64,000 nucleotides of DNA from Chloroflexota bacterium. GTDB lineage: Bacteria; Chloroflexota; Anaerolineae; Anaerolineales; UBA11579. The notes beneath the pieces are model-generated. The model was not told where the DNA came from and searched no databases. It saw only the letters and a list, made by a program, of their open reading frames with translations. Positions 16,493 through 23,928 of this stretch are shown piece by piece (positions within the stretch are counted from its first letter, which is position 1; the number at the start of each line of letters is the position of its first letter). Where the stretch lies: contig VRUJ01000001.1 of the NCBI GenBank assembly GCA_019456165.1, forward strand, positions 1-64,000, written 5' to 3'. A program made the position numbers and the translations under genes.

Positions 16493-16544
16493 ATAAAACA
16501 AAAATCAGCCCCTGGAAGATTTACTACTCCATCCAAGGGCTGAT
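16493..16544. terminator. Bidirectional terminator between convergent genes
   Basis: ATCAGCCC at 16504-16511 pairs with GGGCTGAT at 16537-16544, with an inner TGGA/TCCA pairing. On the minus strand the stem is followed by TTTTTGTTTT, a strong terminator for the lipoprotein gene; on the plus strand it is followed by ATCTTTAAATTT, a weaker one for the response regulator. Confidence 0.75.
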
Positions 16545-16586
16545 ATCTTTAAATTTATTGGTGCTTGATATTTTACATAGAATATT

Positions 16587-18458
16587 CTAAGGCAGAGGAT
16601 CGCCGCAATCCGTAAACCAAGCAAGCAGCCCATCTTCGAGCTGGCCGTAGTGAACGACTTGTTCGGTCGTCTGTCCCTGCACGGTGAAATTGACCAGGAC
16701 GGTGTATATATTGTCCAGGCTCGTCGATACCTCATCTAGCTCCCAATCCCACAACCCGAATCCGCTCACCCTCAAGACTTCAACCTGAATGGTGTTTTCA
16801 ATTACGCCAGGGATATAAGCTTCGCATGCATCGGCACCATATCTTTCGATCACCGCCGGATGAAGCAATTCTATCAGGGCTGCCACATCCCCCGCAGCGA
16901 ACGCCGCGTTGAACCTCTCAACAAAGTCGAGGATATCATAGCTCGCCTGGACCACCAGAGTGCTTTCCGGTCCTACTGGGATGCTCTCCCCAGCTCCAAC
17001 ATCCACTTCCAATGAGGTGGCTACGTTCATATCCGGGGCATATATTATGTGTTCACCTTCAATATTCACCACCGAGACGATATAGTTCCCGTAAACATAA
17101 ATTGTAAACCCTGCGCTGGCCGCCCCCCCAGGACCGGTGATCACAGTTTGGGTCTCAGTAGTTCCATCAGGATGCGTCATTTGAAGGGTTACGCTTGCTC
17201 CTTCAATGGGCACAGGGTCATCAGCATAAATCGCAAAATCGACAATCACCATGCTGTAGCCGCTATAATGTATGTAGCTGCCACGAAACGCACCTACGTA
17301 TGTATTCATCAATTTTGGAGGGGGTTCAAACCCAAACTCAGAAATGCTAATATCAGAATGACCAAGGTGGATGCCTCCAACCACAACAACCGCCATAGGG
17401 TCCTTTACTCTGGCGATGAGCCGCCAAGTATCCGGGGCATCACCAGGTGTGGAATTGCACGTAATTGGAACTCCAACTCCGGGGCCAATTGCCACTGGTC
17501 CTCCGGGACGCTCTCCACCTGGAGTTGTGCAAGTTGCAATAGGCACTCCAACAGTCCCGGGGCCTGTGTGTCTTAAGGTGTAAGTAAAGAAACCTGCCAC
17601 CAGCTTAGCATTGAAAACATTGCAGGTAACAATTTCCCCAGGCTTGTAAGGACCGCCACAATTCACGCTGAGGATAGGAATTCCTTCTGTTTTGCCTCCA
17701 TTTTCTTCATCGTCATCATCTCCAAATTCTGGCAGTTTGATAAAATGATCCTCGATCTCACCTGCGCTAAACTCACCGGTGCCGTCCCAGTTTGGAGGAA
17801 CCATCTCCTTGGTGAGGGCAAGGCGCATAAAAGCTCCGTCCGGAAGCAAGTTGCCATTGGAGAATGCAAATGCCGGAGGGGTAAATGGAGTTGTCACTCC
17901 AGGAGTTACCTGTACCGGTTGGTTTTGTACCACCCACTCCAACTCTCCATTTGCACCCCGCCCGCCCCATTCACCATCCATGTTCAGATCAATGATCGCA
18001 TTCAAGTAGAAAGTTCCACCAGAGCTACCTTCTGGAGCGCTTACCTCAACCGTCATCGTAGTTGGAGGTGGGATGGCTGTAAGCAAAATGAAGAAATCGA
18101 CCAGGCCATCATCGTTGTCCTCATTCGTCAGGTTTTGAACACCATCTGGATCAGCCGGATCGTCCGCGTCAAGTTCTGCGCTGGCGGTCTGGCCAAGTCT
18201 GGCTTCATCTATGTTAAGCGTACGCGCCCCGTCAGATGAGAATAATGAAGGGAAATTGCCAGTCTGCGCGAAAGGTTCAGGGTAGTTAGTTGGTCCTGAG
18301 TCTGGGGCATCCCCATAGTCCGCTGTGGGGGCTGAACCCGCCGGAGGAGCGACAGTGGGGCCTGTGGCCTCTTCAGTTTCTGGCAGGTTACCACACGCCA
18401 GCCAGGTTAATAGTACAAAGCTCGATAATAATATTCTTGGGGATAAATTTTTTTTCAT
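16587..18458 (-). CDS. Lipoprotein with DYGDAPDS (GEVED-like) domain and C-terminal NTF2-like domain
   Basis: 623 residues from ATG 18458, preceded by GGAGAGAACC; the longer GTG start at 18470 would place the ribosome site inside the gene. The signal peptide ends at lipobox LTWLAC. After a Thr/Pro linker comes ADYGDAPDSGPTNYPEP, the signature found in GEVED-type surface proteins, then Asp-rich segments and AFMRLALTKEMVPP. A middle part (about 385-525) holds Ig-like beta segments. The last ~100 residues (VERFNAAFAAGDVAALIELLHP) resemble an NTF2/SnoaL-like fold. Probably a surface lipoprotein; ligand unknown. Confidence 0.75.
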   Translation of the reverse strand: MKKNLSPRILLSSFVLLTWLACGNLPETEEATGPTVAPPAGSAPTADYGDAPDSGPTNYPEPFAQTGNFPSLFSSDGARTLNIDEARLGQTASAELDADDPADPDGVQNLTNEDNDDGLVDFFILLTAIPPPTTMTVEVSAPEGSSGGTFYLNAIIDLNMDGEWGGRGANGELEWVVQNQPVQVTPGVTTPFTPPAFAFSNGNLLPDGAFMRLALTKEMVPPNWDGTGEFSAGEIEDHFIKLPEFGDDDDEENGGKTEGIPILSVNCGGPYKPGEIVTCNVFNAKLVAGFFTYTLRHTGPGTVGVPIATCTTPGGERPGGPVAIGPGVGVPITCNSTPGDAPDTWRLIARVKDPMAVVVVGGIHLGHSDISISEFGFEPPPKLMNTYVGAFRGSYIHYSGYSMVIVDFAIYADDPVPIEGASVTLQMTHPDGTTETQTVITGPGGAASAGFTIYVYGNYIVSVVNIEGEHIIYAPDMNVATSLEVDVGAGESIPVGPESTLVVQASYDILDFVERFNAAFAAGDVAALIELLHPAVIERYGADACEAYIPGVIENTIQVEVLRVSGFGLWDWELDEVSTSLDNIYTVLVNFTVQGQTTEQVVHYGQLEDGLLAWFTDCGDPLP

Positions 18459-18908
18459 GGTTCTCTCCACATTCCTCGTGAGTCGAAATGGTAAAAAATG
18501 ATTCCGTGCTAATAAACTAATAACCGTGTATACATTAGGAGAAATTCCAGTACTAATTATTGTTTCAGGGATGCGCAGAGAAATTGCGGTGATTTTTGTT
18601 GTTGGCCAATATAAATTCTATGTAAAGTATAAATTTATTTATTACTAAAGTCAACAAGCTAATCAAGCTATTGAAAAAAACAATTGAGGATTAAATTCCA
18701 ACGTAAAGGATTGGTTACCATTCCTGTAGGGTATTTAACAAGAGAATTATCTTTTACAAGCCCGATCTCTATTAAGTTGTTGGGTGAATTAAGTATAGTT
18801 TCCAAGCTCGGTGCAGAGAGATAATTATATGTATAATATAAAATTAGGCATAGATGATTTGTTTTCGCACTGAGAGATAAAGTTTACACACCCAAGGAGT
18901 GTATAGTA
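18459..18908. other. Intergenic region between divergent genes
   Basis: About 450 bp, AT-rich, presumably containing promoters for both flanking genes. I see several TATAAT-like hexamers but no convincing -35/-10 pair, no RNA gene and no repeat. It marks the start of the AT-rich accessory stretch. Confidence 0.4.
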
Positions 18909-19809
18909 ATGAGCGCTGGTATTACTAGAGATCTTGCAAAACATTGGTGGTTGGAATGTACAGCTTGCTCCGAAGCATCAATGACCACTCAGATGCGTGG
19001 GTTTGGAAAAGAGGAGCCAGTCTATGAGCAGGCTCTGCATTCATTCTCTGGGGGGTTTTTGCACCTTGGCCATGCCCTGCGGCCTACTAACTGGCGGGGC
19101 TCTTACTGCTGGTTTTATCGCGCGAGACCGTTTCGATAATGAAAAGATGAGAACCGCCGCGGCGCTTTACACAACAATCCAATTAACCAAAGCTCATCCC
19201 GAAACCACAGGCTCGGTTAATTGTATTGAGATCACTAATGTATCATTTCAAACTCTTGGAGGGCGATTACGCTATATACAAGAGGGAAAAGGCCGCATGT
19301 GCGGACGCTTGCATTTAAGATGGGCCCCAAAAGCGCATGATCTGATAGACAATGCACTTACTGAATTTAGCAAACATGAAAAGCCCAAAGGGTGTGAGAA
19401 CTGTGCAGTTCAGACCTTGAAAAAGACAGTTTCTGCTGCTGGTATGCGAGAAGAAGACACTGTTTTAGCAGCTGGGCTGGCAGGTGGAGTGGGCCTGCTT
19501 GGAAATGTGTGTGGTACTCTGGCCGCAGGTGTGTTCGCAATTTCTGTCAACCACTACCAGGGTCAGACTAATAATAAAAGGGATTCCAAAATTCGAGGTG
19601 CATTGCAGGAAATCTCTGGGCACGGACGTAAAGATTCGGGGACTCAATTGCGGCTTGCTTTTAAGGGCCAATTTGGCAGTGAATTATGCAATCAAATCAT
19701 TCAGCGTGAATTTCAGAGCATTGTCGATCACTCAGAGTTCATCGAGCAGGGCGGTTGTAAGGACGTGATTGATTTCACAGCCGAATGGGTTGAGCAATAT
19801 TTATCGTGA
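18909..19809 (+). pseudogene. C_GCAxxG_C_C-type redox protein gene, frameshifted
   Basis: Two ORFs in the track (18909-19139 and 18997-19809) are halves of one gene. The first starts behind CCAAGGAGTG and gives 46 residues up to HSFSGG. The second continues from FCTLAMPCGLLTGGALTAGF with Cys motifs like those of the C_GCAxxG_C_C family (putative redox-active proteins). Removing one G from TCTGGGGGGTTTTTGC at about 19045-19055 joins them into roughly 300 residues. The C-terminal half repeats the theme (VGLLGNVCGTLAAGVFAISV), suggesting two fused family units. Either a recent pseudogene or a homopolymer error. The stop codon region overlaps repeat copy 1. Confidence 0.7.
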
Positions 19810-19869
19810 TATTATTAGGGATAAACTTCGAAATATGACATTACACCAATATCTTGTACCGATAATATC
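19808..19869. repeat. 62-nt structured intergenic element, copy 1
   Basis: Begins GATATTAT and ends ATAATATC, which pair as a terminal stem. The interior contains GGGATAAACTTCGAAA and ACACCA. About 53 of 62 positions match copy 2 at 21191-21252 without gaps. It lies in the gap ahead of the DUF1189 gene and overlaps the preceding stop codon by 2 nt. Confidence 0.75.
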
Positions 19870-20003
19870 CCTGTATGTAACTTTTTTCATTGTATGCCCC
19901 GAAAATGATTCGCATAGGAAGAACATAAGGGAAATATCGAATTAGAAATTTGCTTATTAAAAAGTTAAATATACAAACATTCAATATTTGAAGGGAATTA
20001 ATA

Positions 20004-20891
20004 ATGGGAGAAAACTCAATTCTACAGACAACTGGATACGAAAACGAAGAAAATGGGGGCTGTTCGTCATGGCTCATCTTCACCGCTAAAGGCTTTATAT
20101 TTCCATGTGGTAGTGCATCATTTTATAAAACAGCGTCAAAGAAATATCTGATTAGTGCAGTCGTATTCTTCTTACTATTTGCCATAGTAATTACATCTGT
20201 ATCAACACTTCAAGTATTTGTTGCTATGAGTGGAATAGGTGATGAAATTCAAGGGACGTATGACCGTGGCGAGTTTCCAACAATAGTTATTGAAGATGGA
20301 ATAGCCCAGGTTGATGGTCCGCAACCGCTTATATTCGAAGAGAATAGGAATATATTTGCTATTGATACTACGGGCGGGATGAAAGAAATAGACACTCGGT
20401 CATATAGCCAAGGCATTTTACTTACTCGTACGGAGATACATCTAGTAAACGAAGATGGCTATGAAGTGTTCCCATTAATTGATCTCAATGAAGGATTTGG
20501 TAATCCAATTGTGGTTGATAAAGCTCAAGCCCTTACCCTTTGGAAGACGATTTCACTTTGGACAACTATATTAGCCTTCCTAGCTATTTTGATATGGAAT
20601 TCGCTAATACGGTTTGTTTATATTATGCTGTTAGGTCTGGTCATTTGGGGCATTGTTTCTATAAAGCAAAAGGGGATCGCATTCAGTCCAATTTTGATTA
20701 CAGGCATTTATGCTAATGTTCCTGTAATATACCTAAGGTTTACTTTGAAGTTAGTGAATATTTCATTCTTTTGCTTGTATACAATACTTCTTGTTGCGAT
20801 ATGGGTATTAGTATTACGAGTAGTTTTAAGGAATACAGATGTAGATAAAGCTGATAACCCAGTCGCTATAAGTATAAGCCTTGAGGAATAA
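20004..20891 (+). CDS. DUF1189-like integral membrane protein
   Basis: 295 residues. The N-terminus contains GFIFPCGSASFYKTASKKYLISAVVFF, leading into the first membrane segment (about 48-72). A soluble extracytoplasmic part (about 78-165, with TIVIEDGIAQVDGPQPLIF and AIDTTGGMKEID) follows, then three to four membrane segments from about 170 to 280. This order is that of DUF1189 proteins, whose function is unknown. AAGGGAATTAATA precedes the ATG. It sits between the two copies of the 62-nt element and upstream of the Cys-rich peptide locus. Codon use is AT-rich compared with the core genes. Confidence 0.7.
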   Translation: MGENSILQTTGYENEENGGCSSWLIFTAKGFIFPCGSASFYKTASKKYLISAVVFFLLFAIVITSVSTLQVFVAMSGIGDEIQGTYDRGEFPTIVIEDGIAQVDGPQPLIFEENRNIFAIDTTGGMKEIDTRSYSQGILLTRTEIHLVNEDGYEVFPLIDLNEGFGNPIVVDKAQALTLWKTISLWTTILAFLAILIWNSLIRFVYIMLLGLVIWGIVSIKQKGIAFSPILITGIYANVPVIYLRFTLKLVNISFFCLYTILLVAIWVLVLRVVLRNTDVDKADNPVAISISLEE

Positions 20892-21105
20892 TTGTGCGCC
20901 TAATAGGACGTGCACCCGACTGGTAGGATTCTTTCCGCTATAAGTAGTTGATTTTGCACCCAAGCATTTTTCCGAATAATGAGGTTAGCCTACGCCCGAC
21001 TACCAGCGGGTTGACACAGGTCGATTTAATGCAATTAAGAGCCAACTTAATAGTCAAACCCCAAAACAGTGGATCGTGTAATTACTTCTGATGCTGGCCT
21101 AAGGC

Positions 21106-21183
21106 CTAAGGTAAGACCAAAATTAGATCTCCCCAGGTGGTGGGATTAGATGAGAAGTGGGTGGGAATATATGGTATAATCAT
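21106..21183 (-). pseudogene. Remnant of a CBM9-like lipoprotein C-terminus
   Basis: The minus strand encodes THFSSNPTTWGDLILVLP followed by a stop, nearly identical to the last residues of the intact lipoprotein at 23929-24942 (STRFYSNPTTWGDLILVLP). Only about 25 codons remain and an in-frame stop lies directly upstream. The nucleotide core TTAGATCTCCCCAGGTGGTG is shared exactly. It is a decayed paralogue tail left 2.8 kb from the intact gene. Confidence 0.75.
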
Positions 21184-21190
21184 TTATCTG

Positions 21191-21252
21191 GATATTCTGA
21201 GGGATAAACTTCGAAAAATGTCATAACACCACTATCTTGTGTCGAGAATATC
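21191..21252. repeat. 62-nt structured intergenic element, copy 2
   Basis: Begins GATATTCT and ends AGAATATC. The terminal stem is kept relative to copy 1 by a paired change (A-T to C-G), and one further G-C pair (21190/21253) can form. It lies upstream of the Cys-rich peptide gene. Confidence 0.75.
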
Positions 21253-21300
21253 CTAATATATAACATATTACATAACCTGTTTGTTAATTTTCCGCATATT

Positions 21301-21377
21301 ACTGACTGGTAAATGCACCGCAAATGGAAAATTGCTTATCAATCAGTTGGGCAGCCTATTTACCAATGCTAGTCAGT
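21301..21377 (+). promoter_or_regulatory. Long bulged inverted repeat in the leader of the Cys-rich peptide gene
   Basis: ACTGACTGGTAAAT at 21301-21314 is the reverse complement of ATTTACC (21358-21364) plus AGTCAGT (21371-21377), interrupted by a 6-nt bulge AATGCT. It could form a 14-bp stem in a leader RNA or act as a DNA-level site. The role is inferred. Confidence 0.45.
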
Positions 21378-21384
21378 TATCTTA

Positions 21385-21420
21385 GTCTCGAAATAATTGT
21401 CTGGGCAATTATACCGAGAC
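21385..21420 (+). promoter_or_regulatory. Strong hairpin immediately upstream of the peptide gene ribosome site
   Basis: GTCTCG pairs with CGAGAC and, inside a 2x2 internal loop, ATAATTG pairs with CAATTAT, closing a TCTGGG loop: 13 base pairs in 36 nt. The stem ends 2 nt before AAAGGAGG. It could stabilise the mRNA 5' end or control initiation. Confidence 0.6.
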
Positions 21421-21422
21421 AG

Positions 21423-21430
21423 AAAGGAGG
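21423..21430 (+). promoter_or_regulatory. Consensus Shine-Dalgarno AAAGGAGG for the peptide gene
   Basis: AAAGGAGG lies 7 nt upstream of ATG 21438. It is the best ribosome site in the island and decides the start of the 57-residue peptide over the longer 95-residue ORF in the track. Confidence 0.85.
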
Positions 21431-21437
21431 TTTTACA

Positions 21438-21611
21438 ATGACTACTATTCCTACTAAAAACCAATATGCAGCATTGAAAGGCAGTCTAGATCTGTCAAGT
21501 GGAACGAAAGTGTGCTCAAAACCAAGTAGTTGTAAATGTGGTTTACCAAGTGTCTGTATTTGTAAAGCATGCAAACGTTCTGCTGAGCAGTCAGTCACAC
21601 AAGTACGGTAA
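21438..21611 (+). CDS. Cys-rich RiPP precursor candidate (57 aa)
   Basis: A 57-residue peptide. Residues 1-25 (MTTIPTKNQYAALKGSLDLS...) form a Cys-free leader-like segment. Six Cys follow at 26, 32, 34, 40, 42 and 45, spaced C-x5-C-x-C-x5-C-x-C-x2-C, then a basic and polar tail. There is no signal peptide. The next gene is a radical SAM/SPASM enzyme of the type that forms thioether bridges on Cys-rich peptides, so this is most likely its substrate, as in ranthipeptide or sactipeptide loci. The Cys spacing is denser than the SCIFF pattern (six Cys in about 45 residues). A small metal-binding protein is an alternative. Confidence 0.75.
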   Translation: MTTIPTKNQYAALKGSLDLSSGTKVCSKPSSCKCGLPSVCICKACKRSAEQSVTQVR

Positions 21612-21622
21612 AACTATCTGAA

Positions 21623-21670
21623 GACGACCAACTGATGGCCGAACCCAGAAAAGTCAACAGTATGGTCGTC
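21623..21670 (+). promoter_or_regulatory. Inverted repeat between precursor and maturase genes
   Basis: GACGACCA at 21623-21630 pairs perfectly with TGGTCGTC at 21663-21670 around a 32-nt loop. It lies between the peptide stop and the GGAGG of the enzyme gene. In peptide loci such stems often lower downstream expression or protect the upstream transcript; that role is inferred here. Confidence 0.5.
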
Positions 21671-21698
21671 ACCAGAATTAGCATTTGGAGGAATCATA

Positions 21699-23060
21699 AT
21701 GCCAAAAACAATTTCGCCCTATACTCATATCATAAAAGTTAAAGATGATGTTTATGCTTTGTTTAATTCCTTATGGTTACGAGTTATTTTCGTTGACGGA
21801 GACCTTTTACCATTTATTTATGCTTTGATGCGAAACGAACCGCCCAAAAAATCTTTATCCCTTCTTGCAGCTAACTTTAGGGAGGAAGGACAAAGTCTAT
21901 TTCAACAAATGGAATTACAGAAATTCATGAGTCCAGAAAGTGATGAAATTAAACTTGATCAAATAAGGGAATTGTTAGACGAACAAAAAATCTCAATAAT
22001 GTACCTTATAATGACGAGCAACTGTAATCTTGCTTGCACGTATTGTTACTTATCCGAAGCTCTATACCAAAATAAATTAGAAGATATGGATATGGTTACG
22101 GATACAATCCGCAAGGCTATTGATATGTTCGCGGGGCTTGTAAAACGTGGGGAAGTTGAGAAGCCAGAGATAATTTTCTATGGTGGTGAGCCATTGCTCA
22201 ATATTGTTGCATTGGAATTTGCCTTAAAGTATGCTTCTACTACTATCCCTAATTGCAGTTTTACAATGAATACTAATGGTACTCTAGTTGATGAACCTTC
22301 AGCAAAATTATTGAAACGCTTTGATGTTGAGGTTGGTTTGTCTATAGATGGGCCTGAGAATGTTCATGATAAATTACGTATTGATAGGGGCGGAAAAGGT
22401 ACATTTTCACGGGCAATCACTGGTTATAAAAAGTTGAAGGAAAACGGTGTGAATGTAGGTATATCTTGCACAATCACACCAGCTAATGTAGGTCATTTGG
22501 CAGAAGTAACAACATGGCTAATAAATGATTTGGGTATAGAATCATTAGGATTCAATTTAATGATTGGAGAAGAGGCAGATTCCGGAATTGTGGATGATTA
22601 CACCAATAGTGCGGCAAAAGCTCTCATGGATAGTTTCGAAATTGCAAAGGAGGCCGGTGTATACGAAGAAAGGGTTATGCGTAGAGTTAATGCGCTGTCA
22701 GATGGACAAGTTTCCTTAAATGATTGTGGAGGATGTGGTCAACAAGTTGTGATCACACCAGATAATCAAATAGGAGTATGTCAGGCTTTCATGAATACAG
22801 GAGAAAATTTTTTCCCGTTCAATGAAGTAGAAAATCCATCAAACCATGAATTGTGGAAAAAATGGAGAAAGCGTTCCCCTTTCAATATCCCTGAATGCCT
22901 AGATTGCGAGGCTTTAGGAATGTGTGGGGGCGGCTGTCCATATAACAGTCTCATTAGATATGGCGATTTCATGGCTCCCGATTTAGTGCATTGCGCCCAC
23001 GTTAAAGAGACTCTACACTTTTTGCTGGGTGATCTGTGGGAATTGTCGTTGGAAGCTTAG
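21699..23060 (+). CDS. Radical SAM/SPASM peptide maturase
   Basis: 453 residues. An N-terminal ~95-residue segment may bind the leader peptide. The radical SAM core starts with CNLACTYCY (Cys 109, 113, 116), ligating the SAM-cleaving 4Fe-4S cluster, followed by the GGEP motif in FYGGEPLLN and by LSIDGPENVHDKLR. A C-terminal SPASM domain (about 340-440) has the Cys series CGGCGQQ, GVCQAF, CLDC and MCGGGCPYN for auxiliary Fe-S clusters. Such enzymes make Cys-to-carbon thioether or carbon-carbon links in ribosomal peptides. The ATG follows TTGGAGGAATCATA. The substrate is inferred to be the adjacent 57-residue peptide. No protease or transporter gene is adjacent. Confidence 0.9.
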   Translation: MPKTISPYTHIIKVKDDVYALFNSLWLRVIFVDGDLLPFIYALMRNEPPKKSLSLLAANFREEGQSLFQQMELQKFMSPESDEIKLDQIRELLDEQKISIMYLIMTSNCNLACTYCYLSEALYQNKLEDMDMVTDTIRKAIDMFAGLVKRGEVEKPEIIFYGGEPLLNIVALEFALKYASTTIPNCSFTMNTNGTLVDEPSAKLLKRFDVEVGLSIDGPENVHDKLRIDRGGKGTFSRAITGYKKLKENGVNVGISCTITPANVGHLAEVTTWLINDLGIESLGFNLMIGEEADSGIVDDYTNSAAKALMDSFEIAKEAGVYEERVMRRVNALSDGQVSLNDCGGCGQQVVITPDNQIGVCQAFMNTGENFFPFNEVENPSNHELWKKWRKRSPFNIPECLDCEALGMCGGGCPYNSLIRYGDFMAPDLVHCAHVKETLHFLLGDLWELSLEA

Positions 23061-23157
23061 TAAATTTATTATATACAAAACCAAGAACCCCCCAAGTTAA
23101 CCGGTTATGCCTACCCTCCAGCGGGGAACACAAACAATTGTGTGTATAGGAGATAGC

Positions 23158-23790
23158 GTGAGAAATCGTAACTTTTGGAATTCGATATCCTTATTTGAGT
23201 CTGGTCTTTCTGCTGTTGAATGGATGTGGAGAATTACCACCTTCATATTTATTGGTGGTAGCGGTGCGGCGACAGCTTTTTTGGCAAAAGCTGATCCCCA
23301 ATTAAAGAAACTTGGACCTATATATTGGGTTTTTGTTGGTCTGGTGACAATGCTTGTTGTTACTGTAATATTTTATCTCATCAAATCTGCAATTCTAAAT
23401 CAAGCGAAAGCGGATTTTAATCGTGCTATGGCTAGCCCAAGAACATTGATTAATCCTTTGTTGGATAGCTTTAAAGATGCAATTATTTCGGTCGAAGACC
23501 TAAGGCTTCCAATTTCTCAATTGCATGAAAATAAGCATTTCAAGAGATGTAAGTTTGTAGGCCCTGCGGCAATAGGGATTATTGATGGAACCTTTGTGCA
23601 AACCGACTTTGTGGAATGCGGAGACGTCATTGCATTACCTGAGAAAGTCTCTCTTGTTGGTATAGTTGTGTTGAAAAACTGCACTGTTGAAGAATGCCAG
23701 TTTATTAGAACGACCTTATTCACAGACCAAAACACTGCAAAAGGATTTGCTAACATTCCTGGTGCACAAGTTAAAGGAATAAGCAAATAA
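23158..23790 (+). CDS. Small membrane protein with pentapeptide/beta-helix-like C-terminal domain
   Basis: 210 residues from GTG 23158, which has AGGAG 5 nt upstream; the ATG at 23107 in the track has no ribosome site. Two membrane segments occupy about 32-52 and 60-85. The C-terminal half alternates short hydrophobic strands with Cys and Phe (FKRCKFVGPAAIGIIDGTFV, VVLKNCTVEECQFIRT), resembling a short right-handed beta-helix such as pentapeptide repeats. I recognise no named family. Its position 97 nt after the maturase gene suggests membership of the peptide locus, possibly immunity or membrane anchoring (inferred). Confidence 0.55.
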   Translation: MRNRNFWNSISLFESGLSAVEWMWRITTFIFIGGSGAATAFLAKADPQLKKLGPIYWVFVGLVTMLVVTVIFYLIKSAILNQAKADFNRAMASPRTLINPLLDSFKDAIISVEDLRLPISQLHENKHFKRCKFVGPAAIGIIDGTFVQTDFVECGDVIALPEKVSLVGIVVLKNCTVEECQFIRTTLFTDQNTAKGFANIPGAQVKGISK

Positions 23791-23928
23791 CAATTGGACC
23801 ACCTTGCCAGCTAGAAGTGTAGGAGTCTTGTCCGGCAAGTTAGGGTGTCACTGCAGTGTTGTTATTGAATGGGAAATTTCTTCCGAAGCTGTATAATAAA
23901 ATGATTTGCTAAAAATTCTAAAAATACC

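Noticed and set aside
19040-19060. Programmed ribosomal frameshifting at GGGGGGTTTTT in the C_GCAxxG_C_C gene
   Set aside because: Joining the frames needs a +1 shift (skipping one base), which the run does not favour, and no stimulatory structure is evident.
19841-20083. 80-aa minus ORF covering repeat copy 1 and the DUF1189 start
   Set aside because: Low-complexity AT-rich sequence, no ribosome site, and it overlaps a convincing plus-strand gene.
20919-21006. CTGGTAG/CTACCAG inverted repeat after the DUF1189 gene as a terminator
   Set aside because: Short arms about 73 nt apart with no U-tract; more likely chance.
21324-21437. N-terminal 38-residue extension of the Cys-rich peptide ORF
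   Set aside because: It would be translated through two leader hairpins without a ribosome site, whereas AAAGGAGG sits ideally before ATG 21438.
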